A DNA stretch of 60,055 nt from Chloroflexota bacterium (GCA_018969485.1 JAGWYG010000012.1:1-60055); one strand, 5' to 3'. Shown: positions 42,140 through 52,605, counted from the first letter of the stretch. Translations and numbers: made by a program. The notes: generated by a model from the letters alone, not told the origin.

Positions 42140-42967
42140 ATGCATGTGGCCATCATCTACAATCCGCTGTCCCCCGAATCGACGCGCCTGTCGGCACGAC
42201 TGGCCGACTGGCTGCGCGCGCGGTACGTCCAGGTCTGGCGTGGCGTCTCGCACGAAGGGCGCGAGTTGCCAGCACCCGAGCGCGTCGACCTGATCGTGGC
42301 GCTGGGGGGCGACGGCACGGTGCTGCGGGCGGCGCGCCTGGCGATCAACTGGGGCGTGCCGGTCTTGCCGGTGGCGCTCGGCCGGCTCAACTTCATGTCG
42401 GAACTGACGCCCGAGACGCTGTACGACGGGCTGGACACCCTGCTGCGCGGTGGTGGCTGGCACGACCGGCGCGCGCTGCTCGAGGCGACGGTCCGCCACC
42501 AGGATGGCCGTGCGGCGCCGCCGGTGATCGCGCTCAACGAGGTGCTGGTGGCGCGTGGCGAGGTGAACCGCGTGCTGATCATCGCCGTCGAGATCTATGA
42601 TGCGCAGGTGACGACCTACCACGCCGACGGCGTGATCGTGGCGACGGCGACCGGTTCGACGGCGTATGCGCTGGCGGCCGGTGGGCCGATCATCGATCCG
42701 CGCTCGCAGGCGCTGGTGATGGTGCCGATCGCGGCCCACCTGACGACCATTCCGTCGCTGGTGCTCCACGAAGATGCCCAGGTGACGCTGCGGGTGCGCA
42801 GCCGGCATGCGGCGGCGTTCTCGGCAGACGGCCGTGATCCGGTGGCGCTGCACGAGGGGGATCAGGTGGTGGTGCGTCGCGCGGCGGCAGCCTGCACCTT
42901 CGCCCGGGTCTTTCCGCCGAGCACCTTCTACGCCCGCCTGCCACAGCGCCTGCGCCGCGATTCGTGA
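42140..42967 (+). CDS. nadK: NAD kinase
   Basis: Phosphorylates NAD to NADP. The 275 residues have LIVALGGDGTVLRAAR (the GGDG motif at about 55-58), LGRLNFMSEL, ALNEVLVARG (NE motif) and the glycine-rich ATGSTAYALAAGGPI. The conserved segment near HADGVIVAT is present, and the C-terminus is FARVFPPSTFYARL. The family is cytosolic and tetrameric. It converges on nurA 16 bases downstream. Confidence 0.96.
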   Translation: MHVAIIYNPLSPESTRLSARLADWLRARYVQVWRGVSHEGRELPAPERVDLIVALGGDGTVLRAARLAINWGVPVLPVALGRLNFMSELTPETLYDGLDTLLRGGGWHDRRALLEATVRHQDGRAAPPVIALNEVLVARGEVNRVLIIAVEIYDAQVTTYHADGVIVATATGSTAYALAAGGPIIDPRSQALVMVPIAAHLTTIPSLVLHEDAQVTLRVRSRHAAAFSADGRDPVALHEGDQVVVRRAAAACTFARVFPPSTFYARLPQRLRRDS

Positions 42968-42983
42968 CGCCCGCCGCGGGCCG

Positions 42984-44195
42984 TCACACCGCCGTATGGT
43001 CCTTGCTGGTGCGCTTCTGCGACTCCTCCGGCGCGAGGCCGCTGCGGCGCAGGCTGCTCTCGACGATGTCGAGAAACGCGCGGCGATCGGCGCTGCGGAT
43101 GACCGCCTGCTCGTGTGCCCGCGCCAGTGCGACCGGATACCCGCGGCCACGGGCCGCCTGATCGACCGCCACGGCGTGCACGCGATCGACCAGCGCGGGG
43201 TCGCGCGCGACCCACTGCGGGATCTCGATGCGCGCGAGCTCGCGGCCGACGCGCACGTAGAAGAAGTGGATCAGGTGCGGGCCGTAGGCCTCGACGTTGA
43301 TGCGCGACATCGAGACGAACAGCGGGCCGCGCTGGCCGTCCGCCAGCATCTCGCCCAGCACGTCGGCGTCGGTCAGGCCGTCGCAGCGCTGGCACGACGG
43401 CGGCCGCCCGGCGGCGACATCGCTGCAGGCGCGGCAGTTGGCCGGCCGGCCGGCCTCGATGTCGAGATCAGGGCAGAACATCAGCCGGATGCTGCCGACG
43501 ACTTCGGGAGCCCGCGGCCGGCTGATGTACGACGCCACCGGGATGCCGCGCTGGCGCATCGCATCGAGGAACCGCAGGAACGGCACCAGGAAGCGCTCGC
43601 GCACCGCCGGATCGGCGTTGGCCAGCGTCCAGCGCACCAGCGTGCCGTCCTGCAGCGCCAGGCCGGGCGCTGCCGCGAGCGGCTCGGCCCACTCGTCGGC
43701 CAGCCCGGCCAGCGCCAGGCTCTCCTCGAGGTCGCGGCGCGCGCTGAGGCAGGCGCCCTCGACGGGGATGCGCCGCAATCCATCGGTGATGTACAGGTCC
43801 TCGTCGCGCCAGTACAGCGCCGGCTGGGCCGACAGGCGCGCCAGCGGCTCGTCGCCGTAGCGCAGGAAGACACGGCCGATGTTGATCACGTAGCACTGCG
43901 CGACGCCGTGCCGCTCGACATCGATCTGCGAGCCATCGCTGGCGATCAGCGCGTAGGCCGCGATGGCCGGCGCGTCGCGCACGGTGTTCAGCGGCTCGAC
44001 CGGCCGCGCCAGCAGCCACTCGGCGGTATTGGCGCTGAGATCGACGCCTCGGGCCCACCATGCGGGCTGCGACGACTCGCGCAGCAGGCGCTGCAGCGCC
44101 ACCATGCGGCGCTCCAGCCGATCGTCGGCGCCGGCGGCCAGCGCGCCGCCCATCGCGCGAATCTGCCGCCCCAGTGCTGTCAGGTCGAGAGCCAT
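42984..44195 (-). CDS. nurA: NurA-domain nuclease family protein
   Basis: NurA proteins are 5'-3' nucleases that partner the HerA translocase in DNA end resection. The 403-residue product has the NurA landmarks ALIASDGSQIDVERHG (about 80-95), with the catalytic aspartate, and LALQDGTLVRW. The C-terminal acidic region reads LARAHEQAVIRSADRRAF. An insert of two CxxC pairs (NCRACSDV and SCQRCDGL), preceded by FCPDLDIEAG, may form a zinc site. HerA is not in the window. The gene starts 25 bases after the stop-distal end of the zincin gene, in tandem with it. Confidence 0.85.
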   Translation of the reverse strand: MALDLTALGRQIRAMGGALAAGADDRLERRMVALQRLLRESSQPAWWARGVDLSANTAEWLLARPVEPLNTVRDAPAIAAYALIASDGSQIDVERHGVAQCYVINIGRVFLRYGDEPLARLSAQPALYWRDEDLYITDGLRRIPVEGACLSARRDLEESLALAGLADEWAEPLAAAPGLALQDGTLVRWTLANADPAVRERFLVPFLRFLDAMRQRGIPVASYISRPRAPEVVGSIRLMFCPDLDIEAGRPANCRACSDVAAGRPPSCQRCDGLTDADVLGEMLADGQRGPLFVSMSRINVEAYGPHLIHFFYVRVGRELARIEIPQWVARDPALVDRVHAVAVDQAARGRGYPVALARAHEQAVIRSADRRAFLDIVESSLRRSGLAPEESQKRTSKDHTAV

Positions 44196-44220
44196 GCCCG
44201 GCCTCCTGTCGCGGCGTCGA

Positions 44221-45426
44221 TCACCGCCCGGCGGCAGCGGCCGGCAGCCCCGGCGATTGCGCTGTGACCCGGGCGATCCAGCGCGCCGGGTCGCGGATCT
44301 CCACGGTCGTCGGCAGATCGGCAGCGCTGCGCCACACCAGGTTGGCGCAGGCGATGCCGCGTGCGGCGACGACGGCGTCGATGAACGCCTGGCCCTGCTG
44401 GTACTGGGCGAGCTTGAGATCCATGCCGGTGACGCGATTGACGACGTCGTCGAGCAGCGGCCGATTGAGCCGGCGCGCCGTCACCTGGCGCTCGATGCGG
44501 GCATAGGTGGGCAGCAGACGCTGGCCGATAGCGTTCATCGTATGGTTCGAATACCCTTCGATCACCGACATCAGCGCCTGGATCTGATCAAACACCACGC
44601 GCTGCTCCGGCGTCAGCAGCCACTCGATCCAGTGCTGGTCGAGCGGCTGGCGCCGCGCGAGCCGCCCGGCGAGCTCCGGCAGCGACTGCGCCAGCGCGCC
44701 GAGTTGATCCGACGTCTGGGCGATGAACGTCTGCACCAGATCGGCGAAGTACGGCCGTACCCATGGGAACGCCTCGAACTGGAAGACGTGCGTCGTCTCG
44801 TGCAACGCGATCCACAGGCGAAACTCGTCGCCGGGGACATCGAGCGAGCGCACGAGCCGATCGATATTGGGCTCGACGAAGTACAGCGTGCCGCGCGCGG
44901 CCGGCTCGGCCGCGAAGATGCCCAGATCGTACTGGCCGAGCACACGGCGCGCCAGGTAGCCGAGCATGGCGCCGAGCTGTGCCGCCACCGCCTGACGGTT
45001 GACCTCGAAGAGCAGGGCGTCGAGCGCGCCGCTGCCGTCGGCGCCGCCATGGAGCGCCTCGAGGCTGGCGATGACGCCGCCGAAGGTCTGCAGGTTGGCG
45101 TCGATCCAGCCCGCGCGATCGACGACGGCGAGCGCCTCGATCGGCTGGGGCAGGCGCACCCCCATATATTCGGCGACGAGCAACTCGCTGCGCCGCACCA
45201 TGCCCGCGTAGGCCGCGTGGTGCCGCGCACGGTCGCGCAGCGGCGCTGCACCGTCAACTGCGACGCGCGCCGCAATCCAGCGCGCCCGCTCCCAGTCGAC
45301 GGTGGCGGATGGCTGCCGACGGTGCAGGGCGGCACGCTGTCGGAGATAGCGGGCGCCGACGTAGCCGGCGAGGCCGAGCGCCGCCGCCACGCCGAGCCAG
45401 CCCGTCAGCGAAGATTTGCGTGCCAT
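44221..45426 (-). CDS. zinc-dependent metalloprotease-like protein (zincin_2/DUF2342 family)
   Basis: A 401-residue protein with one N-terminal membrane helix (about 8-24). It matches the family long annotated as a putative hydrolase or F420-biosynthesis-associated protein. The zincin motif is LHETTHVFQFEAFPW (HExxH at about residues 212-216). A downstream acidic segment, VIEGYSNHTMNAIG, could give the third ligand. SLTGWLGVAAALGLAGYVG forms the anchor, so the domain probably lies at the membrane. The substrate is unknown. ATG 45426 has GAGGGAG upstream. It is 40 bases behind selB. Confidence 0.82.
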   Translation of the reverse strand: MARKSSLTGWLGVAAALGLAGYVGARYLRQRAALHRRQPSATVDWERARWIAARVAVDGAAPLRDRARHHAAYAGMVRRSELLVAEYMGVRLPQPIEALAVVDRAGWIDANLQTFGGVIASLEALHGGADGSGALDALLFEVNRQAVAAQLGAMLGYLARRVLGQYDLGIFAAEPAARGTLYFVEPNIDRLVRSLDVPGDEFRLWIALHETTHVFQFEAFPWVRPYFADLVQTFIAQTSDQLGALAQSLPELAGRLARRQPLDQHWIEWLLTPEQRVVFDQIQALMSVIEGYSNHTMNAIGQRLLPTYARIERQVTARRLNRPLLDDVVNRVTGMDLKLAQYQQGQAFIDAVVAARGIACANLVWRSAADLPTTVEIRDPARWIARVTAQSPGLPAAAAGR

Positions 45427-45466
45427 CAGATGATTCTCCCTCTCGGGGTGCGCCGGACGCGTCACG

Positions 45467-47329
45467 TCAGCGCCGGTATGCCACCCTGACATCGCCGATG
45501 CGGCGCGTGACGCGCTGGGCGTCGAGGTGCTCGAGCACCGCCAGCGCATAGCGTCGCGTGGTCTGGAACTGGTCGCGGACCTGGCCGACGGCGATCTGGC
45601 CGTCGGTGCGCAGTTGCTGCCCGATCCACTGCACCATCGCGTGGTAGGCGACCGCAGGCAGGATGATGTCGCCGGGCAGGCGCACCACCTCACCATGGCC
45701 GACCAGCCAGGCGAGCAACTCGTCGTCGCCGCCGAACGATGGCGGCGCCCAGGGATTGGCGGCGCTGGCCTGCTGCCACGCGGCCAGTTGCGCGCGCTGG
45801 CTGGCGGTGGGCTGTGGGCTGAAGCCGGGCAGCGCCACGACATCGCCCGCCAGCACCAGATGCTGCGCCGCCTCCAGCGCAGCGATGGCGCGCCCGAACG
45901 CCTCGTCGGGCCAGCCGGTCTGCTGCCGTAGCACTTCGAGCGGCAGCCCGCGGCGCAGCGGCCACGCCTGGTGGTACCCGTGCGCAGTGGCCACCGCCGC
46001 CGCAGCCCAGCGCCGCCAGGCCTCGGCAGCGATCAGCCAGGCGCCACCGCCGCCGAGCTCACGCAGCACGTCGCGCTGCACCAGCGGCCCGATCGCCGCC
46101 GCCAGCAGCGCGGCGGTCAGGCCGGTGACGCGGGCCAGTGCCACACGCGACTGCGGCGCCCCATCGGCCAGCGCCTCGCACAACAGGTCTTCGGGCGTGC
46201 CGCGCGCCAGCGCCGCCAGCGTCGCGATCACCTCGGGCCGGTGACGGCGGTGCCGCGGCGGATGGGCGGCGAGCACCACGCCGCCGCCCAGCGTCACGCC
46301 AGGCGACGGCTGGCGGATGACGAACCGGTCGCCGCGCGACACCGGTGTGGCTCCGGCCAGCCGTAGCTGCACCCAGCCGGCGCTCCCCGGCGCCAGCTGC
46401 TCGGCGTCGAGAAGCGTCACCGCCGCCCGGACCTCGGCTGCGCCAACGTAGATGTCGACCGCCATATTCTGCTCGACCGGCCGCCCGGCATCGGCCGCGA
46501 TGTGCAGGCGCGCATCCACGCGCTCGCTCGGCTGGATCCATCCCGGCGGCGCCAGCATGTCGCCGCGCCGCACCGCGCTGCGCGCCACTCCGGCGACGTT
46601 GACCGCCACCCGTGCGCCGGGCAGTGCCTCGGCGACGCTGCGGCGGTGCATCTGCAGCCCGCGCACCCGCCCGCGCAGCCCTGTCGGGGTGAATTCGATC
46701 TCGTCGCCGATGCGCAGCGGGCCGTCGAGCAGCGTGCCGGTGACGACGGTGCCGAAGCCGGCGATGCTGAACGCCCGGTCGACCGACAGCCGCGGCGTGC
46801 CGTGAGCGCTGCGCTGGACGGCGGCGCGGTCGCATAGCGCGGCGATCGCGCGGCGCAGCGCACCGAGGCCGATGCCCCGTGGCGCAGCGATCTCGACCAG
46901 CGGCGCGCCGGCCAGCCCGCTGCCCGCCAGCGCCGTGCCGACATCGTCGCGCACCAGTGCCAGCCAGTCGGGTTCGACCAGATCGACTTTGGTGAGGACG
47001 ATGATGCCATGCCGGATGCCGAGAACATCCAGAATGGTCAGATGCTCGCGCGTCTGCGGCATCATGCCCTCGTCGGCGGCGATCACCAGCAGCACAGCAT
47101 CAATGCCACCGACGCCCGCCAGCATGTTGCGGATGAACCGCTCGTGGCCCGGAACATCGACGATGCTCACCTCGCGGCCGTCGTCCAGCGTCAGCCAGGC
47201 GAAGCCCAGATCGATCGTCATGCCGCGCGCCCGCTCTTCGGCCAGCCGATCCGGATCGATGCCGGTCAATGCGTGCACGAGCGTCGATTTGCCGTGGTCG
47301 ACGTGCCCGGCAGTGCCGATGACGATCAT
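45467..47329 (-). CDS. selB: selenocysteine-specific translation elongation factor SelB
   Basis: Delivers Sec-tRNA(Sec) to UGA codons followed by a SECIS element. The 620 residues begin with G1 GTAGHVDHGKST (5-16), then G3 DVPGHERF and G4 TKVD. Two EF-Tu-like barrels (AGFGTVVTGTLLDGP) and the SelB-specific C-terminal winged helices (about 370-620, ending VLEHLDAQRVTRRIGDVRV) follow. ATG 47329 has GGAG eight bases upstream; a longer frame runs into the tandem repeat. No selA, selD or tRNA-Sec was found in the window. Confidence 0.95.
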   Translation of the reverse strand: MIVIGTAGHVDHGKSTLVHALTGIDPDRLAEERARGMTIDLGFAWLTLDDGREVSIVDVPGHERFIRNMLAGVGGIDAVLLVIAADEGMMPQTREHLTILDVLGIRHGIIVLTKVDLVEPDWLALVRDDVGTALAGSGLAGAPLVEIAAPRGIGLGALRRAIAALCDRAAVQRSAHGTPRLSVDRAFSIAGFGTVVTGTLLDGPLRIGDEIEFTPTGLRGRVRGLQMHRRSVAEALPGARVAVNVAGVARSAVRRGDMLAPPGWIQPSERVDARLHIAADAGRPVEQNMAVDIYVGAAEVRAAVTLLDAEQLAPGSAGWVQLRLAGATPVSRGDRFVIRQPSPGVTLGGGVVLAAHPPRHRRHRPEVIATLAALARGTPEDLLCEALADGAPQSRVALARVTGLTAALLAAAIGPLVQRDVLRELGGGGAWLIAAEAWRRWAAAAVATAHGYHQAWPLRRGLPLEVLRQQTGWPDEAFGRAIAALEAAQHLVLAGDVVALPGFSPQPTASQRAQLAAWQQASAANPWAPPSFGGDDELLAWLVGHGEVVRLPGDIILPAVAYHAMVQWIGQQLRTDGQIAVGQVRDQFQTTRRYALAVLEHLDAQRVTRRIGDVRVAYRR

Positions 47330-47358
47330 GGGCGTCGCTCCAGCCAGCTCATACACGC

Positions 47359-47367
47359 ATTCTATCA
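47359..47367 (-). promoter_or_regulatory. extended -10 promoter of selB
   Basis: Minus-strand TGA-TAGAAT (hexamer 47359-47364) in the string GTGATAGAATGCG, which is shared exactly with the argF promoter. The tandem repeat starts about 17 bases upstream, where a -35 would lie. Confidence 0.55.
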
Positions 47368-47383
47368 CGATGAGCCCGCGCCA

Positions 47384-47685
47384 TCCCGGGCGCGCGGGCC
47401 CCCAACCCGCATCCTGCGCCATGCCGCCTCCGACGCGCGTACCCGCTGCACGTCCCGGGTGCGCGGGCCTCCGCGAACGGACTGTAGTCGGCATCGGTCG
47501 GCACAGCTGCGCGTCCCGGGCGCGCGGGCCCCCAACCCGCATCCTGCGCCATGCCGCCTCCGACGCGCGTACCCGCTGCACGTCCCGGGTGCGCGGGCCT
47601 CCGCGAACGGACTGCAGTCGGCATCGGTCGGCACAGCTGCGCGTCCCGGGCGCGCGGGCCGCCGGCCCGTATCCTGCGCCATGCC
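47384..47685. repeat. 130-bp tandem repeat (about 2.3 copies)
   Basis: Copies start at 47384, 47514 and 47644 (partial). The first two differ at very few bases, for example T at 47485 against C at 47615. Each contains GGGCGCGCGGGCC and, about 67 bases later, a variant with CGGGTGCGCGGGCC, so the unit is itself an imperfect duplication. In some frames it is open, which produces spurious long ORFs. The following 47686-47813 shows no gene. Confidence 0.9.
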
Positions 47686-47813
47686 GACCGTCGGCCTGCA
47701 TATCCGGTCGCCCACCCGTTCGGCGGTGGGGTTTTCCATAGACGCAGAAGACAAGGCCACCTGCTGCGGCACGCGCGTCCAGGCGTTGCCGGAGGTCCGG
47801 CCGGGGCGCGGGC

Positions 47814-47879
47814 GCCAGGTACCCGCACCAGCTCGGCGCCGGTCAGCGCCGCGACGCCTTCGCCGGTGGCGGTCGCCCA
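47814..47879 (-). pseudogene. decayed copy of the ybaK 3' end
   Basis: Minus-strand codons read WATATGEGVAALTGAELVR, close to WAAAGTPYHVVALTAAELVR at the C-terminus of the intact YbaK gene about 130 bases upstream on the same strand. There is no start or intact domain, only about 22 codons. It points to a duplication of the gene's end, now flanked by hairpin repeats. Confidence 0.55.
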
Positions 47880-47882
47880 CCC

Positions 47883-47905
47883 GGGCGCGCGGGCCGCCGG
47901 CCCGC
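47883..47905. repeat. GGGCGCGCGGGCC hairpin element, isolated copy
   Basis: The 13-mer (47883-47895) is followed by GCC and GGCCCGC, so GCGGGCC-GCC-GGCCCGC folds as a stem. It lies 37 bases beyond the ybaK stop. Confidence 0.75.
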
Positions 47906-47941
47906 ACGGCGAGGTCGGGCCAGCCCGAGCGCATCACATCC

Positions 47942-48427
47942 TCACCGCTGCGCCAGCTCCGCCACGGCGCCGCCAGTCGCCCGCACCAGCTCGGCCGCCG
48001 TCAGCGCCACGACGTGATAGGGCGTCCCGGCGGCGGCCCAGATCGGCGCCATCCGCAGCAGATCAGCGTCGATGAACGTACGCAGCGGCTGCGGATGGCC
48101 GAGCGGCGCCACGCCACCGATGGCGAAGCCGGTATGGCGGCGGACGAACGCCGCGTCGACCCGGGCCACCGGCAGCAGCAGCAGCTGCGACAGCCGCAGC
48201 TCGTCGACCCGATTCGCGCCGCTGGCGATCACCAGGATCGGCTCGGCAGCCACACCGGCGCCGAACAGCAGCGACTTGGCGATCTGGGCCAGCGCGCAGC
48301 CCAGCGCTGCGGCGGCCTCGGCGGCGGTGCGCGCGCTCGCCGGCAGGCGCACCACCGGACTGGTGATTCCATGCGCCGCGAGCGCCTGTTGTACCCGCAG
48401 CACCGATTCGGATGATACCGTCGTCAT
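47942..48427 (-). CDS. YbaK/EbsC-family aminoacyl-tRNA deacylase
   Basis: Trans-editing domain that hydrolyses mischarged aminoacyl-tRNA, for example Cys- or Ala-tRNA(Pro). The 161 residues contain AAALGCALAQIAKSLLFGA with the conserved lysine, VIASGANRVDELRL, and GFAIGGVAPLGHP with the GxxxP substrate loop. The paralogue subtype (YbaK, ProXp-ala or other) cannot be decided by eye. It lies 15 bases after the amidase stop on the same strand. Confidence 0.9.
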   Translation of the reverse strand: MTTVSSESVLRVQQALAAHGITSPVVRLPASARTAAEAAAALGCALAQIAKSLLFGAGVAAEPILVIASGANRVDELRLSQLLLLPVARVDAAFVRRHTGFAIGGVAPLGHPQPLRTFIDADLLRMAPIWAAAGTPYHVVALTAAELVRATGGAVAELAQR

Positions 48428-48442
48428 GACCCCTCGCGTCGC

Positions 48443-49765
48443 TCACGCGGATCGCAGCGGCGGATCGCACCAGCCGCCGCCCGCCGCCTCGATCACCGCC
48501 GCCGCCGCCACCGCCAGATCATCGCGCCAGCGTGCCGCCACCACCTGAACCCCGATCGGCAGGCCGTCGTCGCTCAGGCCGGCCGGCACCGACACCGCCG
48601 GCTGGCCGGTCAGGCTGTAGGGCAACGTATACGGAATGCCGCCGCCGGGCGAGCCGAACCGCGCCGCCGGACGCTCCGCCGTCGGCGTCAGGATCAGGTC
48701 GACGTGCTGCATGAACTGCGACATGGCGCGGCGGAAGCGATCCCAGACGAACAGGTGGCGTTCGACCGCCATGCTGCTCAGGCGTGCCGGCCCGTCGGGC
48801 AGCCACTGCCCGGCATCGAGCGACTCGGGCCGCGCCCAATAGTCGCGGGTGATCGGCCAGGCTTCCTCGATGCGCGGCGGCAGGCGCTGTACCACGTGGG
48901 CCCCGGCGGCAGCCAACGCATCGGCGGCGCGGACGCACGCTGCCACCACCGGCGGCGGCGGATCTGCCTCGGCGTGGTGCGTGTACCACGCCACGCGCAC
49001 GCCGCGCAACGACTGCGCGCGCCAGTCGTCCAGCGGTACGGGGGCGGTCGACGGATCGCTGGCATCGGCGCCGGCGATCACCGCGAGCAGCCGCGCCGCA
49101 TCGGCCACCGTACGCGCCATCGGCCCGATGACGGTGCGCGGGTCGTTCAGCGCGCTGATGAATGGCGCATGCCCGGTCAGCGGCACGCGCCCGGCGCTCG
49201 GCTTGATGCCGACGATGCCACACGCATGGGCCGGCTGGCGGATGCTGCCGCCCGAGTCAGAACCCAGCCCGCCGGCCGAGCAGCGCGCCGCGATCGCCGC
49301 CGCCTCGCCCGAACTGCTGCCCTCCGGCGAGTAGCCGAGCGCATGCGGGTTGCGCGTCCGGCCGAACAGCGCATTCTCGATCGCCACGTTGGTCTTGCCC
49401 AGCACGACCGCGCCGGCGGCGCGCAGCCGCGCCACCGCCAGCGCATCATCGGCCGGGCGGCGGTCGCGATGACGTTCCTCGCCCATCGTGCACGGCAGCC
49501 CCGCCACGTCGATCCAGTCCTTGACGGTCAGCGGGATGCCATGCAGCGGGCCGAGCCAGCCGCCGGCGGCGCACGCCGCGTCGGCGGCCTGCGCTGCCGC
49601 CCGCGCCGCGGCATCATCGCGGGCCACAATGGCGTTGATGCGCGGGTTGACCGCCGCAGCGCGCGTCAGATACGCCGCAATGATGTCGGTGGCACGCAGC
49701 GTGCCGGCGTGCTGGGCCGCCAGCAACTCTTCGATCGTCAGCCGGGTGATCGCGTCGTCGTTCAT
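48443..49765 (-). CDS. amidase-signature family enzyme
   Basis: Hydrolyses an amide to acid and ammonia with a Ser-cisSer-Lys triad. The 440 residues contain LTVKDWIDVAGL (Lys), EGSSSGEAAAIAARCSAGGLG and GSDSGGSIRQPAHACGIVG, the signature with the cis-serine and nucleophile serine. LHGIPLTVKD precedes. It is somewhat shorter than GatA and has no gatB or gatC neighbours, so a stand-alone amidase is more likely than the transamidosome. ATG 49765 has GGAGG five bases upstream. Very long upstream readings in this frame are shadows of ppk2. Confidence 0.9.
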   Translation of the reverse strand: MNDDAITRLTIEELLAAQHAGTLRATDIIAAYLTRAAAVNPRINAIVARDDAAARAAAQAADAACAAGGWLGPLHGIPLTVKDWIDVAGLPCTMGEERHRDRRPADDALAVARLRAAGAVVLGKTNVAIENALFGRTRNPHALGYSPEGSSSGEAAAIAARCSAGGLGSDSGGSIRQPAHACGIVGIKPSAGRVPLTGHAPFISALNDPRTVIGPMARTVADAARLLAVIAGADASDPSTAPVPLDDWRAQSLRGVRVAWYTHHAEADPPPPVVAACVRAADALAAAGAHVVQRLPPRIEEAWPITRDYWARPESLDAGQWLPDGPARLSSMAVERHLFVWDRFRRAMSQFMQHVDLILTPTAERPAARFGSPGGGIPYTLPYSLTGQPAVSVPAGLSDDGLPIGVQVVAARWRDDLAVAAAAVIEAAGGGWCDPPLRSA

Positions 49766-49856
49766 CGATCCTCCGTGTGCTCTGGCCGCGCTACGGCCGC
49801 CACCGCGCGCGGCACCACCAGGAGTGTAGCACGAGCGCCCATCGCCGGCATGCACA

Positions 49857-49865
49857 TGGTATAAT
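49857..49865 (+). promoter_or_regulatory. extended -10 promoter of the PPK2-DUF507 unit
   Basis: TGG-TATAAT (hexamer 49860-49865), with a start near 49872 and ATG at 49898. No TTGACA-like -35 is present. Confidence 0.65.
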
Positions 49866-49897
49866 CTGCCGCGGGTCCAGCGACACCGGGGGCGCTC

Positions 49898-51454
<1,557 letters not shown>

Positions 51455-51466
51455 CAGGAGGCCACG

Positions 51467-51766
51467 ATGCGATTGACGCCCGAGAAAGTTCAGCGGATCG
51501 CCGAACGCCTGTCGGATGAGCTCGCCGAGCGCGGCTTGCTCGAGTATCGCCCACCCGACGGCCAGCGCGTCGGCGAAGCGCGCACGCTGCGCATCCGCGC
51601 CATCGCGGCGGCGCTCAGCGCGGATCTCGCCATCGAGGACGAGATCGACGCCGAGGTCGAGCAGATCCTCGACAGCTACTCGCGCACGCTGCGCGGCACC
51701 GAGCGCGATGTGCTCTTTCGCAAACACAAGGAGGAGGTCGCGCGGCGGCGCAGGTACACCCTCTAG
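51467..51766 (+). CDS. DUF507 family protein
   Basis: A 99-residue helical protein with the DUF507 pattern [20 protein letters not shown] at the start, then [17 protein letters not shown] and a basic end, [17 protein letters not shown]. The function is unknown. It has AGGAGG upstream and follows ppk2 after 12 bases. Its stop overlaps the convergent nucleotidyltransferase stop. Confidence 0.88.
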   Translation: MRLTPEKVQRIAERLSDELAERGLLEYRPPDGQRVGEARTLRIRAIAAALSADLAIEDEIDAEVEQILDSYSRTLRGTERDVLFRKHKEEVARRRRYTL

Positions 51767-52605
51767 CGGCGTTGTGCCAGCAGCTCGACCAGCATCGCCA
51801 GCACGTCGGCGCGGTCGGGGCCGCCGAGGGCCAGCGCTAGCTGGGCGTTCAGCAGGCCGTACCGCACGCCGACGTCATAGCGCGCGCCGATCACCTCGAG
51901 CGCCAGCAGCCGCTCCTGCGCCGCCAGCCGGCTGAGCGCCGGCGACAGCTGGATGCGCGCGTCGGCCGGCGCCGCGGCGATCATCTCGTCGAGAATACGC
52001 ATCACTGCGGGGGTGAGGACATGCATGCCGAAGAAGCACAGGTAGTGGCCGGCGCGCAGCCCCGGTACCGCCAGCCGCCCCTCGGCCTCGGTCGGCGTCG
52101 GTTTCTCGATGACTTCCTCGACCAGGTAGCGATCGCGCCGGCCGGCGATGCGCCGCCCGCCGATCACACCGTAGTAGGGGAGCAGATGCTCGCGCGACGC
52201 CTGGACTGCCGACACGGCACAATGTTCGTGGACGGCGAGCTCGACGAGCTGCTGGGCACAGCTGCGCGCGTCGTCGCTGACGTGCAGATGGTCGCCGACC
52301 AGATGCAGGAAGGGCTCGTCGCCGACGAATGCGCTGGCACAGGCCACGGCGTGGCCGTAGCCGCGTGGCTCCGGCTGCTCGATGAAGCGCAGCCGGCCGG
52401 CATGCTCCGGCGCGGCGGCGGCATAGGCGGCGGTGTCGCCCGGGCTCACCACGATGCAGACCTCGTCGATGCCGCTCGAGAGCGCCTCGTCGATGATGAT
52501 CGCCAGCACCGAGCGGGTAGCGCCGCCGCGGTCGATGATCCGCTGCAGCGGCAGGGCGCGCTGGTCGCGCCCGGCGGCGGTGATGACGGCTCTGGTGATG
52601 CGCAT
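51763..52605 (-). CDS. sugar-nucleotidyltransferase-like protein (GalU type)
   Basis: A 280-residue GT-A-fold nucleotidyltransferase. [17 protein letters not shown] replaces the usual GxGTRxxP loop, so the phosphate-binding residues deviate. [29 protein letters not shown] (VGDD-like), [17 protein letters not shown] and [13 protein letters not shown]-type ends agree with UTP-glucose-1-phosphate uridylyltransferase relatives. Because GxGTR is changed, activity should not be assumed. GAGG precedes ATG 52605. A minus-strand TATAAT lies at 52642-52647. Confidence 0.75.
   Translation of the reverse strand: MRITRAVITAAGRDQRALPLQRIIDRGGATRSVLAIIIDEALSSGIDEVCIVVSPGDTAAYAAAAPEHAGRLRFIEQPEPRGYGHAVACASAFVGDEPFLHLVGDHLHVSDDARSCAQQLVELAVHEHCAVSAVQASREHLLPYYGVIGGRRIAGRRDRYLVEEVIEKPTPTEAEGRLAVPGLRAGHYLCFFGMHVLTPAVMRILDEMIAAAPADARIQLSPALSRLAAQERLLALEVIGARYDVGVRYGLLNAQLALALGGPDRADVLAMLVELLAQRR

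Noticed and set aside
47384-47941. tRNA-Sec or a structured RNA upstream of selB
   Set aside because: No acceptor or T-arm pairing with a UCA anticodon could be folded. The sequence is accounted for by a tandem repeat and GC hairpins.
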